A stretch of 64,000 nt of DNA from Adiantum capillus-veneris (taxonomy: Eukaryota; Streptophyta; Polypodiopsida; Polypodiales; Pteridaceae), in NCBI GenBank assembly GCA_014529385.2, contig CM043966.1:37667239-37731238 (forward strand), given 5' to 3'. The translations under genes were made by a program, and so were the position numbers. Below, one piece after another: positions 1 through 11,222 of this stretch. Under the pieces are notes generated by a model. That model did no database searches, had not been told where the DNA came from, and saw nothing but the letters and a program-made list of their open reading frames with translations. Positions within the stretch are counted from its first letter, which is position 1. Every line of letters begins with the position of its first letter.

Positions 1-2248
1 TATTTTCCAATAGTCGCCCACATGTTTGTTCTTATTGGGAGAAGATCTACTAGCATAATAGTGCAATTCATAGGCGTAGACAATATGTCTATCAATGATT
101 TAGAGTCCATAGCCTTTCTTGACGAGAGTCTTTGTGATGGCACTACCTTCACATCTAATTTCGCTTCATACTCTCCCATGTAAGAGGTTAAGGTTCTCAA
201 AGATTGAGGTTGACTCTCTAGAGATTATACAGACCCTCTATCCCCCCAATATGAGCGAATATCTATATCTACTTGAGAACCTGTCTTGAACTCCTCAATT
301 AGTGGAAGGAAGACATCCATCCCCTTACTGGTTTGGTTAACTCATTGACTCAACTCTTTTGCATTGTTTGCTTCTCGTATGTCTCCAAAGCTTGTTTAAG
401 CCATCATCCTCTTTGTAGGCCTCTAGTATCATAGTATAGAAGCCCTCATATGTTTGATCTGTGGTATTCATCACTATCCTTGGCTTTTCTAATCTAGCCG
501 TGGAATTCTCGATTATTCCTTTAGTTTCATGTCTTGATGGGATTATCAGTGTTGGAGTTGGAACTTCTATCCAACTCCTTTGGCTTGCTTGTCAGTGGCT
601 CTAGCAAGGCTTGGGCAGGTTGGATCATTTTTTGACACATCTCCAACCTTTTCTTTTCCATCTCAGTGTAAGGATACCTCATCCATTTTTGTTCCTGGTT
701 TTGGTTAGTTTGAAGCCGCGCTTCATAGGTTTTCATAAGTGTGTCTAGAGGCTCATTCACCTTTTCAACTAATACAGATCCTCTCAAACTTGCACTCTTT
801 GGTCTCTTTTTCTCATAAGGTTCTTTGGTCTCTGGGATTTCCAACTCAGGATTAATTTGATTCTCTAATCTCTCTAATGTGTCCTTGGTTTGTTTTAACT
901 CCTCCGCTAGGGCTGTCTATTCACGTTCCTTCCTAGCTTTCATGCGTGCCTTCTGAGCCTTCTAGGTGTTGCATTGACTGTTTTGTTTATAAATAAGCGC
1001 ATCTGTTTTGGGTTCCTCAATTATTGATTCTTCCCTTGCTTTTTGAGCCTGCGCTCTTATGACAGCCTGTATAGGTACCACGAGTTCATTCTTAGAACCA
1101 CTACTTGACGGCATTCCCCTCAATATGTTTAACGTTGTTTTCACTGTTTTATTTGGGTTTTTTGGATAGTCATCGATCAAATGAGTAATGTAGCAATCTG
1201 GACAATATACATTCACTCTAATGATCTCTATATGAGGACGGTCTTTCATACGGCGGTCACCACCACACTTGTAGAACGGTCCTAAATGTTGGCGTGGTGC
1301 TCCTGGAGCTGCTCTTTATTGATGGGCAGGCCTTTGTTCTGCTAACCCATCATTGGCTATGAACAACAATGTGCATTCATCCAAACTGTATCTACCTTCT
1401 CATGCAACGTGAGCTGTTGTTGGTGGTCCAACATTCCCAATCATGCTCCAAGGTTTCGGTGTTAGCCACGTGTTTACTTGGCTCTCCATAATACATAGGT
1501 ATAGACACTAAGGCTTGTTCCTCTGATTCCTCTATAGTGGGTGCATACCTAATGCCCATTGTTCTTGTTCCCGACATAGGGTTGTCCCAAAACTGGCTAA
1601 GGCCATTCAACCCCTCTTGGTCCTGAAAAAAATCCTATTGTATACCTAGGCATTGGTGGTACTTGAGGAAGCGCTACTTAGGCTAGTGGGGCATATTGTC
1701 ACTCTCTCACATATCCCTTGTTACAGTAACACTCTTTTTGTAGCATGATTCATCCATTTCTACTCAATGGCACACCACTTAGGTTGCTTAGCCTCCTGTG
1801 GCTTAGCAATTGGGCTTATCCTTTTGAGCACTTCCTCAATAAGTCTCTCTTGATTTACAGTTGCTTCACTCTTTTGTGTTGACTTTGTAGACTTAGCTCC
1901 ACTATGTTTTGTGATGACAAATCATCATCTAAATCCTTGTAGTCATCTTCCTTGTAGACATCACAATTGTCTACTAGGTATGGAACCTCCTTGGTCAACT
2001 CGTTTAGAGTTGAGCTCTTCTTCATAAGCAAGTCCTTCTGAAGATCCACATTTCTCAATCCTTGGATAAATATCAACGTGAGTTGAGATTGAGTTGGTAA
2101 CTCTTCCATAGGGCAGAATTTTACGTAGCATTTTAATTTTAAGGCTTTTTTTCTAACGGATTCTCCCTCTTTTTGCTTGAACTTATGGATTTGTGAGACC
2201 GTATTATTATCTATCCCCCTTTGAGAGAATTCCTTGATAAACACGTCA
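1..2248 (-). pseudogene. gag: Ty3/gypsy gag, left copy, C-terminal part
   Basis: The minus strand encodes the C-terminal part of a retrotransposon Gag polyprotein, the structural protein of the cytoplasmic particle. It matches the plus-strand copy at 60.3-63.3 kb, sharing for example VEKVNEPLDTL (about 720-790) and EGESVRK (about 2150). A zinc knuckle at 1236-1278 is degenerate: it reads FYKCGGDRRMKDR where the right copy has CYKCGGDHLMEDC. Stops and frameshifts break the frame, so it is not functional. The rest of Gag continues at 6649-7480; the gap is an inserted copia element. The gene runs off the left edge of the window. Family assignment is firm through the copy comparison; the exact lineage is inferred. 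Confidence 0.8.
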
Positions 2249-2253
2249 AATAC

Positions 2254-2482
2254 TATTGGAATTAGGGTTGCAAGAAAACACACGCAGCTTGAAGAAGACG
2301 AAGGAAGCTCAAGGCACACAACAGAGAGTGTATTACTTAGTGTGCAATGGAAAATATAGATAGCCCTAGAGTGATGGGCATATATACAATGCACGGGGGG
2401 GAAAACCTCCTCATGAGGGAAAAAATGCCCCAGCAATCCTAAGTGTGTTCACACACATCACTACCACATGTACGTGGTGACA
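2254..2482 (-). repeat. 3' LTR of the copia element
   Basis: It matches 6419-6643 over its whole length. On the plus strand it starts TATTGGAATTAG and ends GTGGTGACA, and it is flanked outside by the target duplication AATAC (2249-2253). It is the 3' LTR because the genes read on the minus strand. Confidence 0.93.
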
Positions 2483-2494
2483 AATCCCCCTTGG
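2483..2494 (-). promoter_or_regulatory. Polypurine tract of the copia element
   Basis: The minus strand reads CCAAGGGGGATT directly before the 3' LTR, the place and composition of the primer for plus-strand DNA synthesis. Confidence 0.8.
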
Positions 2495-2558
2495 AGTGAT
2501 GTGGTGAACAAGATCTGGCACATAGAGTAAAGGGAAGTGCCATACCTTGAGGACATGG

Positions 2559-2984
2559 TCAGGCCACAAAGGAGAGTAAGCCTAAAGCTTTGCAGAAAGC
2601 TTTGAACCTCTCATGAGACAATGCCTTTGTGAAAAGATCTGCCAGGTTTTTCTGTGTTGGCACATAAGCCAAGCTGATCTCTCTTGTTGAGAGCCTCTCC
2701 TTGACATAGTCATAACGCACCTCAATGTGCTTTGTGCAAGCATGAAAAATTGTGTTCCTCGCAACTGTCAATGCGCTCTGACTATCAGTGTACATAGTGT
2801 TGGCAATTTCCTGTCCAACACCTAAATCAGCCATACGGTATCTGATCCATACACACTCAATCGTAGCTGTTAAGACTGCCCTGTACTCAGCCTCACAACT
2901 AGAAGTGGCCACAGTAGGTTTCTTCTTTCTCAACCATGATATGCATGAGCTGCTAAGAATGAAACAAAAACCACTTGTGGACAC
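2559..2984 (-). pseudogene. pol: Copia RNase H domain
   Basis: The 141-residue frame carries the copia RNase H signature: STSGFCF near the start, SSCEAEYRA, the catalytic-type YTDSQSAL, and the closing block KHIEVRYDYVKE...NLADLFTKAL. In the intact enzyme this domain degrades the RNA of the RNA:DNA hybrid during reverse transcription. It is the C-terminal end of Pol, followed within about 80 bp by the PPT and LTR. This segment is open, but its connection upstream to RT is broken. Confidence 0.9.
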
Positions 2985-3429
2985 TCGTGTGTCAAAACAA
3001 CTAGCCTAATCTGAGTCCAAAAAAGCATATAAATTTGGCGGAAATGATCCACCCTTGGGATAAAACAAGCAAAGATGTAAAGTGCCACTCAAGTAGCAAA
3101 AAATCCTCTTGACATCCTATCAGTGCTTAGACCTTGGGCTATGCATAAACTGAATATTTGGCCTTGTGTTTCATACATAAATGAGGCATCCAACAGCAAT
3201 TTGGTAAAGAGTGACATCAGCAAGATCACCAGCATCATGAAGACTCAATTTCAAACTTGTTTCCATGGGAGTGGCAATAAATTTTCAATCCTCGAGTCCA
3301 AAATTACATAGCAATGTCTTTATGTAACTCTTTTGACACAAGGAAATACCACCATCACATTGCTTAAACTGTATACCCAAGTAATGATGTAATAGCCCCA
3401 AATCTTTCATCTTGAAAGTAGCATTCAAA

Positions 3430-4320
3430 TCAGTTTTAAATTCAGCAAATATGTCTCTCATTTGGTCGAGTGATCAGCAAATCATCCATGTAGAGAACCA
3501 CAATGAGAAGTACATCACCCTCACGCTTCACATACAATGTGCTTTCTATTGGACTGTTACGAAAGCCTCATTTGACCAAATGAGTGTCAGCCTTCTCATA
3601 CCAAGCACAAATTCTTCAACCCAAACAAAGCTTTGTTACATTTGTACACTTTATCCTCTTGTCCTTTCTTGACAAAACCACGAGGCTGCGTTACATAAAC
3701 TTCCTCAAATATATCACCATTCAAGAAAGTAGTAACAATGTTTAATTGATGTACATCCCAACCAAAATGAGCTACCAATGCACATAGAAAACACACAGTG
3801 GCATACAACAAGTGGGTGCAAAAGTCTCTTCATAATCTATGTCTTTTTGTTGTGCATAACCCTTTGTAACAAGTCGAGCCTTATAGTGACCAATCTCACC
3901 ATCTGGCTTGCATTTTAAGTTGTAAACCCTTTTTATACCAATGGCCTTTTTTCCATGAGGCAAATCACATAAATTCCATGTGTCATTTTCTATAAGTGCA
4001 TCATATTTTGATTGCATGACAGCCATCCAATTTTTTGAATTATGTGCTTCATCAGAAGACAGAGGTTCCCCAGCATCATGTAGGCTAGACATAGGCAAAG
4101 CATAACAATCTGATGCATAAGATGCATGGTGAAGTCTTGAATGAGTGCGACTAGACAAAGGTGCATCCAATTTACTATCCCGTAAATTTATGCACCAGCC
4201 ATTTTGGCATACCTCTAGCTTGCTCATTTTCAGCCCTTTCCTCATCATGTACATCTGCATCAGTAATAGGTTGATCTGTAACATTCCTAGAAACCGCCAT
4301 AGGCTATACATTTTCCTCAT
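3430..4320 (-). pseudogene. pol: Copia reverse transcriptase
   Basis: The minus strand gives the copia RT in two frames. The N-terminal block has NDTWNLCDLPHGKKAIG and YKARLVTKGYAQQ. The next has DVHQLNIVTTFLNGDI and KALFGLKN. The active site at 3481-3492 reads YMDD rather than the usual copia YVDD. RT copies element RNA to DNA in the particle. Frameshifts near 3600 and 3810 and scattered stops make it a pseudogene. The region just upstream (4320-4480) still shows an integrase C-terminal-like block (TRDVVFVEDS). Confidence 0.88.
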
Positions 4321-4552
4321 TGGAATTTACATTCAAACTTCCACCACTAAAAAGAGGCAATAAAGTGTCATAAATGTCCTATGAGCCTACATTGATGTCT
4401 CTAGTACATGACAGCAAGGGCTGAATAGAATCTTCCACAAACACAACATCCCGTGTATTATGTCTACTCCCACTTCCAACGTAGCATATTCAGCCTCATT
4501 GCTACTATGCACATCCAATTTGAACCCTCTCTTGCCTACCAAAGTATTGCAT

Positions 4553-4990
4553 CTAGAATAGCTTAGAATCCACAACTGCATTTGCAAAGAAAATTCCACA
4601 CTTGTCATACAAAGTGAGTTTATACAGCCCACGGTATAAAATGCTAGATGCAACAATTTCATCACCAAAATTGCGATCATGTATTGTACATCTGTCATCC
4701 ACAAATTTGACTACAAGACCAAGTCTAGCAAGTGCAAATATAGACAAAATATTCTTCTTGATCTCAGGTACATAAAGTGCATCAACAAGTGTCAAAGAAT
4801 TGCCATTTGCAGTAGTAAGCACAATCTTTCCAACTCCCTAAACCGGATAAGAGGCATTGTTGGCACAAGTAATTGAATTCCCATGAGGGATAGACTCAAG
4901 AGAGGTGAACAAATCATGATGTGAGGTAATGTGCTTTGTAGCACCACTATCAAAATACCACACATGTGAATCTACAGCAATTGACATGGA
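4553..4990 (-). pseudogene. pol: Copia protease and pre-integrase block
   Basis: At about 4860-4990 the minus strand reads WYFDSGATKHIT, the aspartyl-protease active site D-S-G-A of copia elements. It is followed by LTTANGNSLTLVDALYVPEIKKNILS-type sequence (4690-4822), the region that normally precedes the HHCC integrase zinc finger. The frame then loses similarity: no H-H-C-C finger and no D-D-E integrase core (such as RTDNGGE) follow before RT. The deletion probably removed more than 1 kb. Confidence 0.82.
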
Positions 4991-5008
4991 TGCATCATGG
5001 ATAGCAGA

Positions 5009-6060
5009 TTATAAGTACACTTTGCACCCAAAAGCCCATTGTGCATCAACATTGGCATCACAGTCTCCTTTTACATAAGACTCAACAATGGTTGTATTTG
5101 TAATGGAACCAGCATTTGCAATGGAACCACTCTCTTTCTTCTTAGCCTCTTTGGTCTTCAACTGAGGATGCTGCTTGATCAAGTGATTGTTAGCTTTACA
5201 ATAATGGCAATGCATCTTGTTTTTGCCCTTATCATCAAAAGTTCCAGATGAAACGCTGCCAGTAGAAGCATTAGGAACAAGTGATTTTCCACTTGCAGAA
5301 GAACCGTAAGAAGTGGCTACATTGTTGCTACCATCTTTCCTTTGAGCATCAATAAAGGCATGTTCAACTGCATGCAGTCTAGTCCTATTCTTTTTGGAAA
5401 GTGACTCTTGCAATAGCAATGTGCATAATGCATCAAACTTGACAACTTCAAGATTTCCTTGGGTCATAAGTCTCCAAATACTAGCAAAAGTCTGGTAAGA
5501 ATCTAGCAAGGCATCAAGAACAGTCTACACAAGGGAACTTTCTGGAATGACTTTACCTGTAGAAATAAGTTGCTCATTAATATCCTTGACACCAGTAAGG
5601 GAATAGTTCATGCCATCTTCCTCATGCATAATCTGTGACTCCAATCCTTTACGCAGCAATGCAATTTTCGCCTCATTGCGACTTGCATAAAGACCAGTCA
5701 GAATATCCCAAGCCTGTTTTGTAGATTTTGTTGAGCGAATGTGAGGAGTAATAGTGTGCTTCACAAACAACACAATCAAAGCATGATCCTGCGCATCTTT
5801 TACATCCCAAAAACAAGCTTGTTCTGTCGTAGGCAAAAAAACTCTAACAGCAGCAATCCTTGCAGCAAGACCTGCAACATCCTCAGCATCCCTTGTATTC
5901 TCAAAACTAGGACGTACATCAATGCCCTGCACAATGTTCCAAAGGCCTTTTGACACAAGAACATGCTGCATCATATAAGCCCACATAGGGTAATTTCACC
6001 ATCCAATATGTCGCATCAGCAGCAAACATCTTGAACACATCTATGTTGTTGTCAACCATG
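5009..6060 (-). pseudogene. gag: Copia gag
   Basis: Gag starts at the ATG whose complement is 6058-6060 (MVDNNIDVFK). It shifts frame near 5990 and continues WAYMMQHVLVSKGLWNIVQGID, the typical N-terminal block of copia Gag (UBN2/DUF4219 type), through KSTKQAWDILTGLYASRNEAK. The zinc knuckle at about 5180-5225 reads CHYCKANNHLIKQH, so the last cysteine is replaced by histidine. Gag packages the element RNA. A stop near 5525 and the frameshift make it non-functional. Confidence 0.85.
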
Positions 6061-6404
6061 GTAAATGTTGCACCTAATGTGAAAACTTCCCAAAAAGAGA
6101 AGGAAAGCAGGAACAATACGTGCTATATAGTACAAACCATAGAAGATTGTAAGGGACCTGTTATGCAAAAAATGGCACTGACAAAAAATTTGTACAAAAT
6201 GAAAAAATAGCATGTGCAGTATTGCCTGTAGTGGAAACAAAGGCCAAAATGAGACCGAATCAAAAATCTGAGTAGACTAAGCTCTTTGAGTCCTCCTGAA
6301 TTTTTTGTCAACGTGCGAACGCTCGCCAAAGCTCACAAACATTAGAGAAAGTGAGGAGGCGTGTGCTAGAGGTGCTAGTGACTAAGCTCGGGAGGATGCA
6401 ACCT

Positions 6405-6416
6405 GCTCTGATACCA
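6405..6416 (-). promoter_or_regulatory. Primer binding site, initiator-Met tRNA
   Basis: The minus strand reads TGGTATCAGAGC two bases inside the 5' LTR. It is the standard copia site complementary to the 3' end of plant initiator methionine tRNA, which primes minus-strand DNA synthesis. Confidence 0.93.
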
Positions 6417-6418
6417 AT

Positions 6419-6643
6419 TATTGGAATTAGGATTGCAGGAAAACACACACAACTTGGAAAAGACGAAGAAAGCTCAAGGCACACAACAAAGAGTGTTTTA
6501 CTTAGTGTGCAATGGAAAAGATAGATAGCCCTAGAGTGTTGGGTGTATATACAATGCACGGGGGAAAAATCCTAGTGAGGGAAAATATGTCTCGGCAGTC
6601 CTCAGTGTGTCACACACATCACTATCACATGTACGTGGTAACA
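6419..6643 (-). repeat. 5' LTR of the copia element
   Basis: It matches 2254-2482 with about 13% differences and small indels by eye. The outer flank carries the target duplication AATAC at 6644-6648; the inner flank carries the PBS. Confidence 0.93.
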
Positions 6644-6648
6644 AATAC

Positions 6649-7480
6649 CTCCTCCAATGATTCAAAGTCTCTACCATCAACAGAGTCAAACCAGGTGGCG
6701 GCATCCTCTTCTAGAGTTAACACAAATCTTGTGAACTATGTGGAAAAGTCCAGTACTTCCTCGGGCCTAATGACACGCACAAAGGCTGTCACGTGCTCCT
6801 TGGATCCCTATTTCTAGAATATTTCTTGTTAATCAATTTTTGGACTTGAGAAGGTTTGATCCTCCGATGATCTACCATTCTAAACATAGGATCCTCTATT
6901 CCTCCTCTATGAGCCCTTTATGGCCTAGGCTATAGTACATTTTCCTCCCCTAGTGGTGCTCCCAATCCATAGTTCCTGATTGGTCTATCAAGTGATCGTT
7001 CCTTTGCTTGGCTTCTTTCTTCTTGTTCTTGTCCTTGATGTGGTGCTCCTGGTTGGATTTAGCATTCTCGTTCTACTATTGGTGGTTTTGGTGATGTTTC
7101 CAATGCTAACATGGCCTAATATCCACCCCCTTTTGTGTTCAGGCCTGGTGTTGCAAACTGTTGAAATGATAGTGGTGATGCTTTTGAGATCTGAGGGTTA
7201 GGCAATGGTTGTTTATTTGATTATGTTGTGGTGTCATAATCATCTGAGAAGGGATTTGTAGATTTTATTGGGGTTTCTATGGGCTTTTGCTTCCCTACCA
7301 AAGCCTCTGCCATCAGTTTTGGCATTATCTCTTCCCATACATCGTCTGGTTGAATTGGCTTGTATTATTGTCCGTACTTATAGTAAGGTTTCCAACCTTT
7401 CTAGCAACAGAGAGATGAATCCTAAACTTTATAGTGAGAGCCATTGGACATACAAACTAGTAAACCACTATCTCAAAAGT
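6649..7480 (-). pseudogene. gag: Ty3/gypsy gag, left copy, N-terminal part
   Basis: This is the N-terminal half of the Gag interrupted at 2248. The antisense of 6650-6830 matches the capsid block of the right copy at 60830-61040, including the region upstream of the split (ESLEEVF on the minus strand). 7330-7420 matches the sequence just before the right copy's gag ORF at 60240-60305. Similarity to the right copy stops near 7480, where the element is truncated or replaced by AT-rich DNA. Plus-strand ORFs here are antisense shadows. Confidence 0.75.
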
Positions 7481-8239
7481 AGCTAAAATTGGTATTTTTG
7501 GAATCTTAAGCACGACAAACCTATGGATAGAAATTTTCAGAACCAATTCAGGCAAAAACCGACCCCGCTATCCTCTTTGAAAGTTTCACTGCTACTTGAA
7601 ATTACTAAATTAATTGAAAGGCTTTAGTAATTTTTAAAGCTAAAGACTTTACCCTAACCTCCTAGATATTTACTCAATATTTACCATATATTTACAAAAA
7701 AAGCATAAAATTCATCCAAAAATGGTAAAATTGACCAACCAAGTTGGGAAGGTGCTAGGAGAGGCCATCACTATCCTGCCAGGGACACATTTAGCAGTAG
7801 GTGGCACTAGGAGAGTTGAAGGGCTGCCTTGGGGTGTAAGGAACTGCTAAATGCAGGCCCAGAGTGCCAAAAACCTATAAATAGATCCCCTAGGCTTCTC
7901 ATTTTCAACTAGATTCGGAATCCTGGCCAAAAATCTCTCATCTGAGAGAGATACTTCACAAAAATAACTAAAAGAGAAAAATCTAAGTGATTAAGCAAGG
8001 CAATTATACTAGTCTCAGTTAATTAGTATTTTTTTTAATTAATATATTAATTAAAGAAGATTAGACCATTCTCTATTATTAATACCTCTATTATATATTA
8101 TTAAGTTGTTGATTACTTAATCTTAATTAAGACTAATAATCTACGTAATTATTAACTCTAATTAAGAATAAAATTGATTAATTTTTGCCTTAATGAATGG
8201 AAATTCTATTAAACAAGCTTACTTAACTCTAAGATAACT
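7481..8239. other. AT-rich noncoding DNA with an LTR-like promoter segment
   Basis: No gene seen. From about 7740 to 7990 the sequence is less AT-rich and carries a TATA box followed by short repeats of CTCTCATCTGAGAGAG type, as in an LTR promoter and R region, but no matching second LTR was found. Confidence 0.4.
7876..7883 (+). promoter_or_regulatory. TATA-box-like element
   Basis: TATAAATA lies within CCTATAAATAGATCCCC, a strong plant Pol II TATA match. It probably belongs to a decayed LTR; no ORF follows within 1.5 kb. Confidence 0.4.
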
Positions 8240-9060
8240 ATCAAAGCTTAATTATATTATTAAAAAGTTAAAAAATATTTAAAAAAATCATTAATTTCTA
8301 TAATAAATTAGGTAAAAATGAGTTGTTTTTAATCATAAAATTAATAGAAAACTTAGTAAACCAGCAGCTTAACAAATCACAACATAATTACCAAAGTTAG
8401 AAAAATTTATTAAGAACACGTGATAATTATCTCATTGAGACAAAAAATTACTTTAGCTATTAGTTTATGCTAAAATTCAATAATTTTATATTTAAATTAA
8501 AAGGGAAATTAGCTAAATAGCTTGGATAATTACAAGCTAATTATCAAAGTTAGGAAACATCAATAGCTAGCATTGATAATTCTCTTATCAACAAAAAGCT
8601 AGTTTATCCTTTTAATTAAGCTAAAATTGATTGATTTTAGCTTTAAATTAAAGCGGGAAATTAGTTAACTAGCTTAGATAAGTAAAGGGTAATTATCAAG
8701 GTTAGGAAACATCATTAAGTAACCATGATAATTATTTCATTAACAAAAGTTAGTCTAGCTATTTAATTAAGCAAAAATGGATTGATTCTGTTTGTAAATT
8801 AAAAGGGAAAATTAGCTTATTAGCTTAGGTAATTATCAAAGCTAGTAAAAATCATTAGTAAGCCCAAATAATTAGCTCAAAACCAAAAAAAATAGTTTAG
8901 CTATGTACTTAAGCATAGATTGTTTGATTTTTACTGTAAATCAAAGGAGAAAGTTTATTGATTAGCTTACATAATTACAAGATAATTATCAAACTTAAGA
9001 AACATCAGTAGCAAGCCAAAATAATTATACCGTAATTAATAAATTATTTTAAGAAATTAT
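8240..9060. repeat. AT-rich tandem repeat, about 150-bp unit, five copies
   Basis: The block AATTATCAAAGTTAGGAAAC recurs, with changes, at 8386, 8539, 8691, 8831 and 8984 (steps 153, 152, 140, 153). Between these blocks a second shared block reads TAATTAAGCTAAAATTGATTG-like sequence, then AAATTAAAAGGGAAATTAGC. The copies are diverged. Such arrays are common in leaders of large plant Ty3 elements, but no ORF connects it to one here. Confidence 0.75.
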
Positions 9061-10366
9061 AATAGATCAAAACCCCTATTTTAAGCTAAAATTTAACTAC
9101 GATAAATAGAAATTATAGTTAAAAGTTTTTAGGAAATTATTAGAAGTATAATCTACTGATCTGAGGCAATTCAATCTTTAGGAGATAATGAATCTAATAA
9201 ATATCATACCAAAATAAGAAAATTTTAGGTTTAATAAACAAGGCAAAATCCAAAAAAAAGATGCAAAAATTTATTAAAAAATTAGGGGAGCTTAGAGAAC
9301 CTTTATGGAAGGTAAGATAAAATTATCTTACCTATATAAGGAAATAAGAAATTACTAGGTCAAGAGATTATCGTTTATGACTATAAATTTAATCTTAGTT
9401 GGGGTAAAAAGAGGAATTAGATTCAATACGAAGGTAAAGTCAAGTTTCTAATGATTTACCTAATAAATAGACATCCTTTTTATAAGGATAGAAGTCATGG
9501 AACCAAAGAGGACCCAAGAAAACCCTCAGTCGTATGAGAAAACCAATATTCCCAAGAGGGTAGAGCGTCATACGACTAGGAGGTCGGGCGTAGTAGTAGG
9601 CATATATATGGAAGCATTCAGGCCCTAAGACTGCAGCAAATGCCCGACGTGTCCCAAGTGGGTCTTCATTATTATTTAAGATGAATAATTCAAATTCATA
9701 TTTAAGTATTGAAACTGCATATGTAAAACAGGGTGTAAGGAAGTAAGGAAAGTGAAATTGATTGAAAACGGAAGGCATCTTCCAAGAACTAACGTGCATT
9801 TGTTTGTACATTAGGAAAGAATTGTTTGGGTTAAGGATGGTTGAATTAGAAAAGATATAATTGATCATGCTTAAGACTACTTGTCTGAGGACACCTCCGA
9901 CTCCTTAATATATTTTGATGAATAATGATGAATTTCCAGCCACAGTTAAGTCAGTTGCCCCCATGAACGATGATTTTCTACTCCGTGTCATGGCTTGATA
10001 TTTCTACATAAGTTAGGATACCGTTTTTTATCCTAGAGGAGCCACCCAATTGTATGAGCAGCTGATTTGGCATATGGACGTCCCAAACTTTGGGTTATGG
10101 GTTTTTTCCCATATTATGAATAAAGAATGGGTACCGTTTTTCACCCTTAGGTGTGCTTGAGATAAGTGGGTATGGGTCAAGGTTGTTAAAAAATATTATA
10201 AGTGATCATACCTTGTCTTAATTCTAAAGATGTCTATTTGTTTAAAGCCTATTTTTAATGCTTATTTTCAATACTTGTTTAAAGGAATCACTGTGTTGGG
10301 AAGCTAAAAGAACTATTATTTTAAAAGTTAAAAGAGCATGGTACTAATTAGAAAACAAAGAATCAT
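9061..10366. other. No gene seen; one perfect 10-bp inverted repeat
   Basis: AGTCGTATGA (9528-9537) and TCATACGACT (9568-9577) form a perfect inverted repeat with a 30-nt spacer. Two similar short blocks (GGATACCG...TATCC near 10017 and GGGTACCG...CACCC near 10130) suggest another decayed duplication. A minus-strand 142-codon frame at 9440-9868 has no recognisable domain and is not called. Confidence 0.4.
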
Positions 10367-11222
10367 GTGTGAGTGGGGGGTGGTAAGTGGGTATTGACTA
10401 AGGTTGTCAGTCAAGGGCGGGTGAACCTGATTAGTTAAGTAATTATCCATCCCCGTGTGCTAAAAACATTTAGAAAACTTCTTCGCTTGGAAGAGGAGTC
10501 CACTAGCAGATGTACCCTCACATTTGTTAAGGGGGGGGAAATGTTGGTTGAGGATACCTTAGCCCAATTTGCGGGAGTTGCAGGGCCGAAAAAGTTTTGG
10601 AGTATTTTATCTTGTTTCCACTGTGATGACTGGGTCTTCTTCTAGGGCTATAGTCCCAAGCCATTATCAATGGAAAAGGTCTATTTTATGGACCCTTCTT
10701 GTTTAGAGACTCCAACTTTTAGAAGGCCTAGAGACCTGTCAAGGACCCCATCTCGACTTTGGTGTCGGCAGGTGTGGGACCTCTCACTTGGTATTAGGTG
10801 TGAGTGTGGGGTGGTAAGTGGGGATTAACTAAGGCTGTCAATCAAGGACGGGTGGACCTGATTGGTCTGGTAACTATCCATATTCGCATGCTAAAAATGT
10901 TTAGCAAACTTATTCACTTGGAAGAGGAGTCCACCAGCGATTGTGTCCTCAAATCTATTAGGGGGGCTTAGACCGATTTGCAAGAGTTGCAGGGCTCAGA
11001 AAGTTTGGATTTTTTTTTAAGATTTTTTTTTGTTTCCACTGTGAGATAGGACTGGGTCTTCTTTTAGGGCTATAGTCCCAAGACATTGTCAATAGCAAAG
11101 GTCTATTCCCTAGACCCTTCTTGTTTAGAGACTCCAACTTTTAGTAAGCGTAGAGACCTATCAAGGACCCCATCTCGACTTTGGTGTTGGCAGGTGGGGG
11201 ACTTCTCACCTGGTATTAGAGC
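10367..11222 (+). repeat. 431-bp tandem duplication, LTR-like, with PBS-like end
   Basis: Two direct copies start GTGTGAGTG at 10367 and 10798. They share long blocks such as CCTAGAGACC and ACCCCATCTCGACTTTGGTG. The second copy ends in TGGTATTAGAGC (11211-11222), one base off the copia initiator-Met PBS TGGTATCAGAGC; the first ends TGGTATTAG before the second begins. This fits two copia-type LTRs placed in tandem by unequal exchange. A promoter and coding region for such an element were not found. Confidence 0.6.

Larger units (their letters stand above)
2254..6643 (-). mobile_element. Ty1/copia LTR retrotransposon, complete ends, no integrase core
   Basis: A 4.39-kb element on the minus strand. 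LTRs of 229 and 225 bp begin TGTTACCACG (or TGTCACCACG) and end CTAATTCCAATA. The 5-bp target duplication AATAC is present at 2249-2253 and 6644-6648. A PBS matching initiator-Met tRNA and a PPT lie just inside the LTRs. Coding order is gag, protease, pre-integrase, RT, RNase H. The integrase catalytic region is absent between the pre-integrase block and RT, so it could not insert by itself. By eye the LTRs are only about 87% identical, so the insertion is old. It split a Ty3 gag within the capsid coding region; joining the flanks restores a continuous Gag frame. Confidence 0.95.

Noticed and set aside
6405-6416. tRNA gene
   Set aside because: This and the sites at 27229, 53160 and 57551 are primer binding sites complementary to tRNA 3' ends; no cloverleaf surrounds them.
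6512-7486. Plus-strand ORFs
   Set aside because: Antisense to the left gag copy; their matches to the right copy are on its antisense strand as well.
9440-9868. 142-codon minus-strand ORF
   Set aside because: No recognisable domain, biased composition, and it lies across an inverted repeat in repeat-derived DNA.
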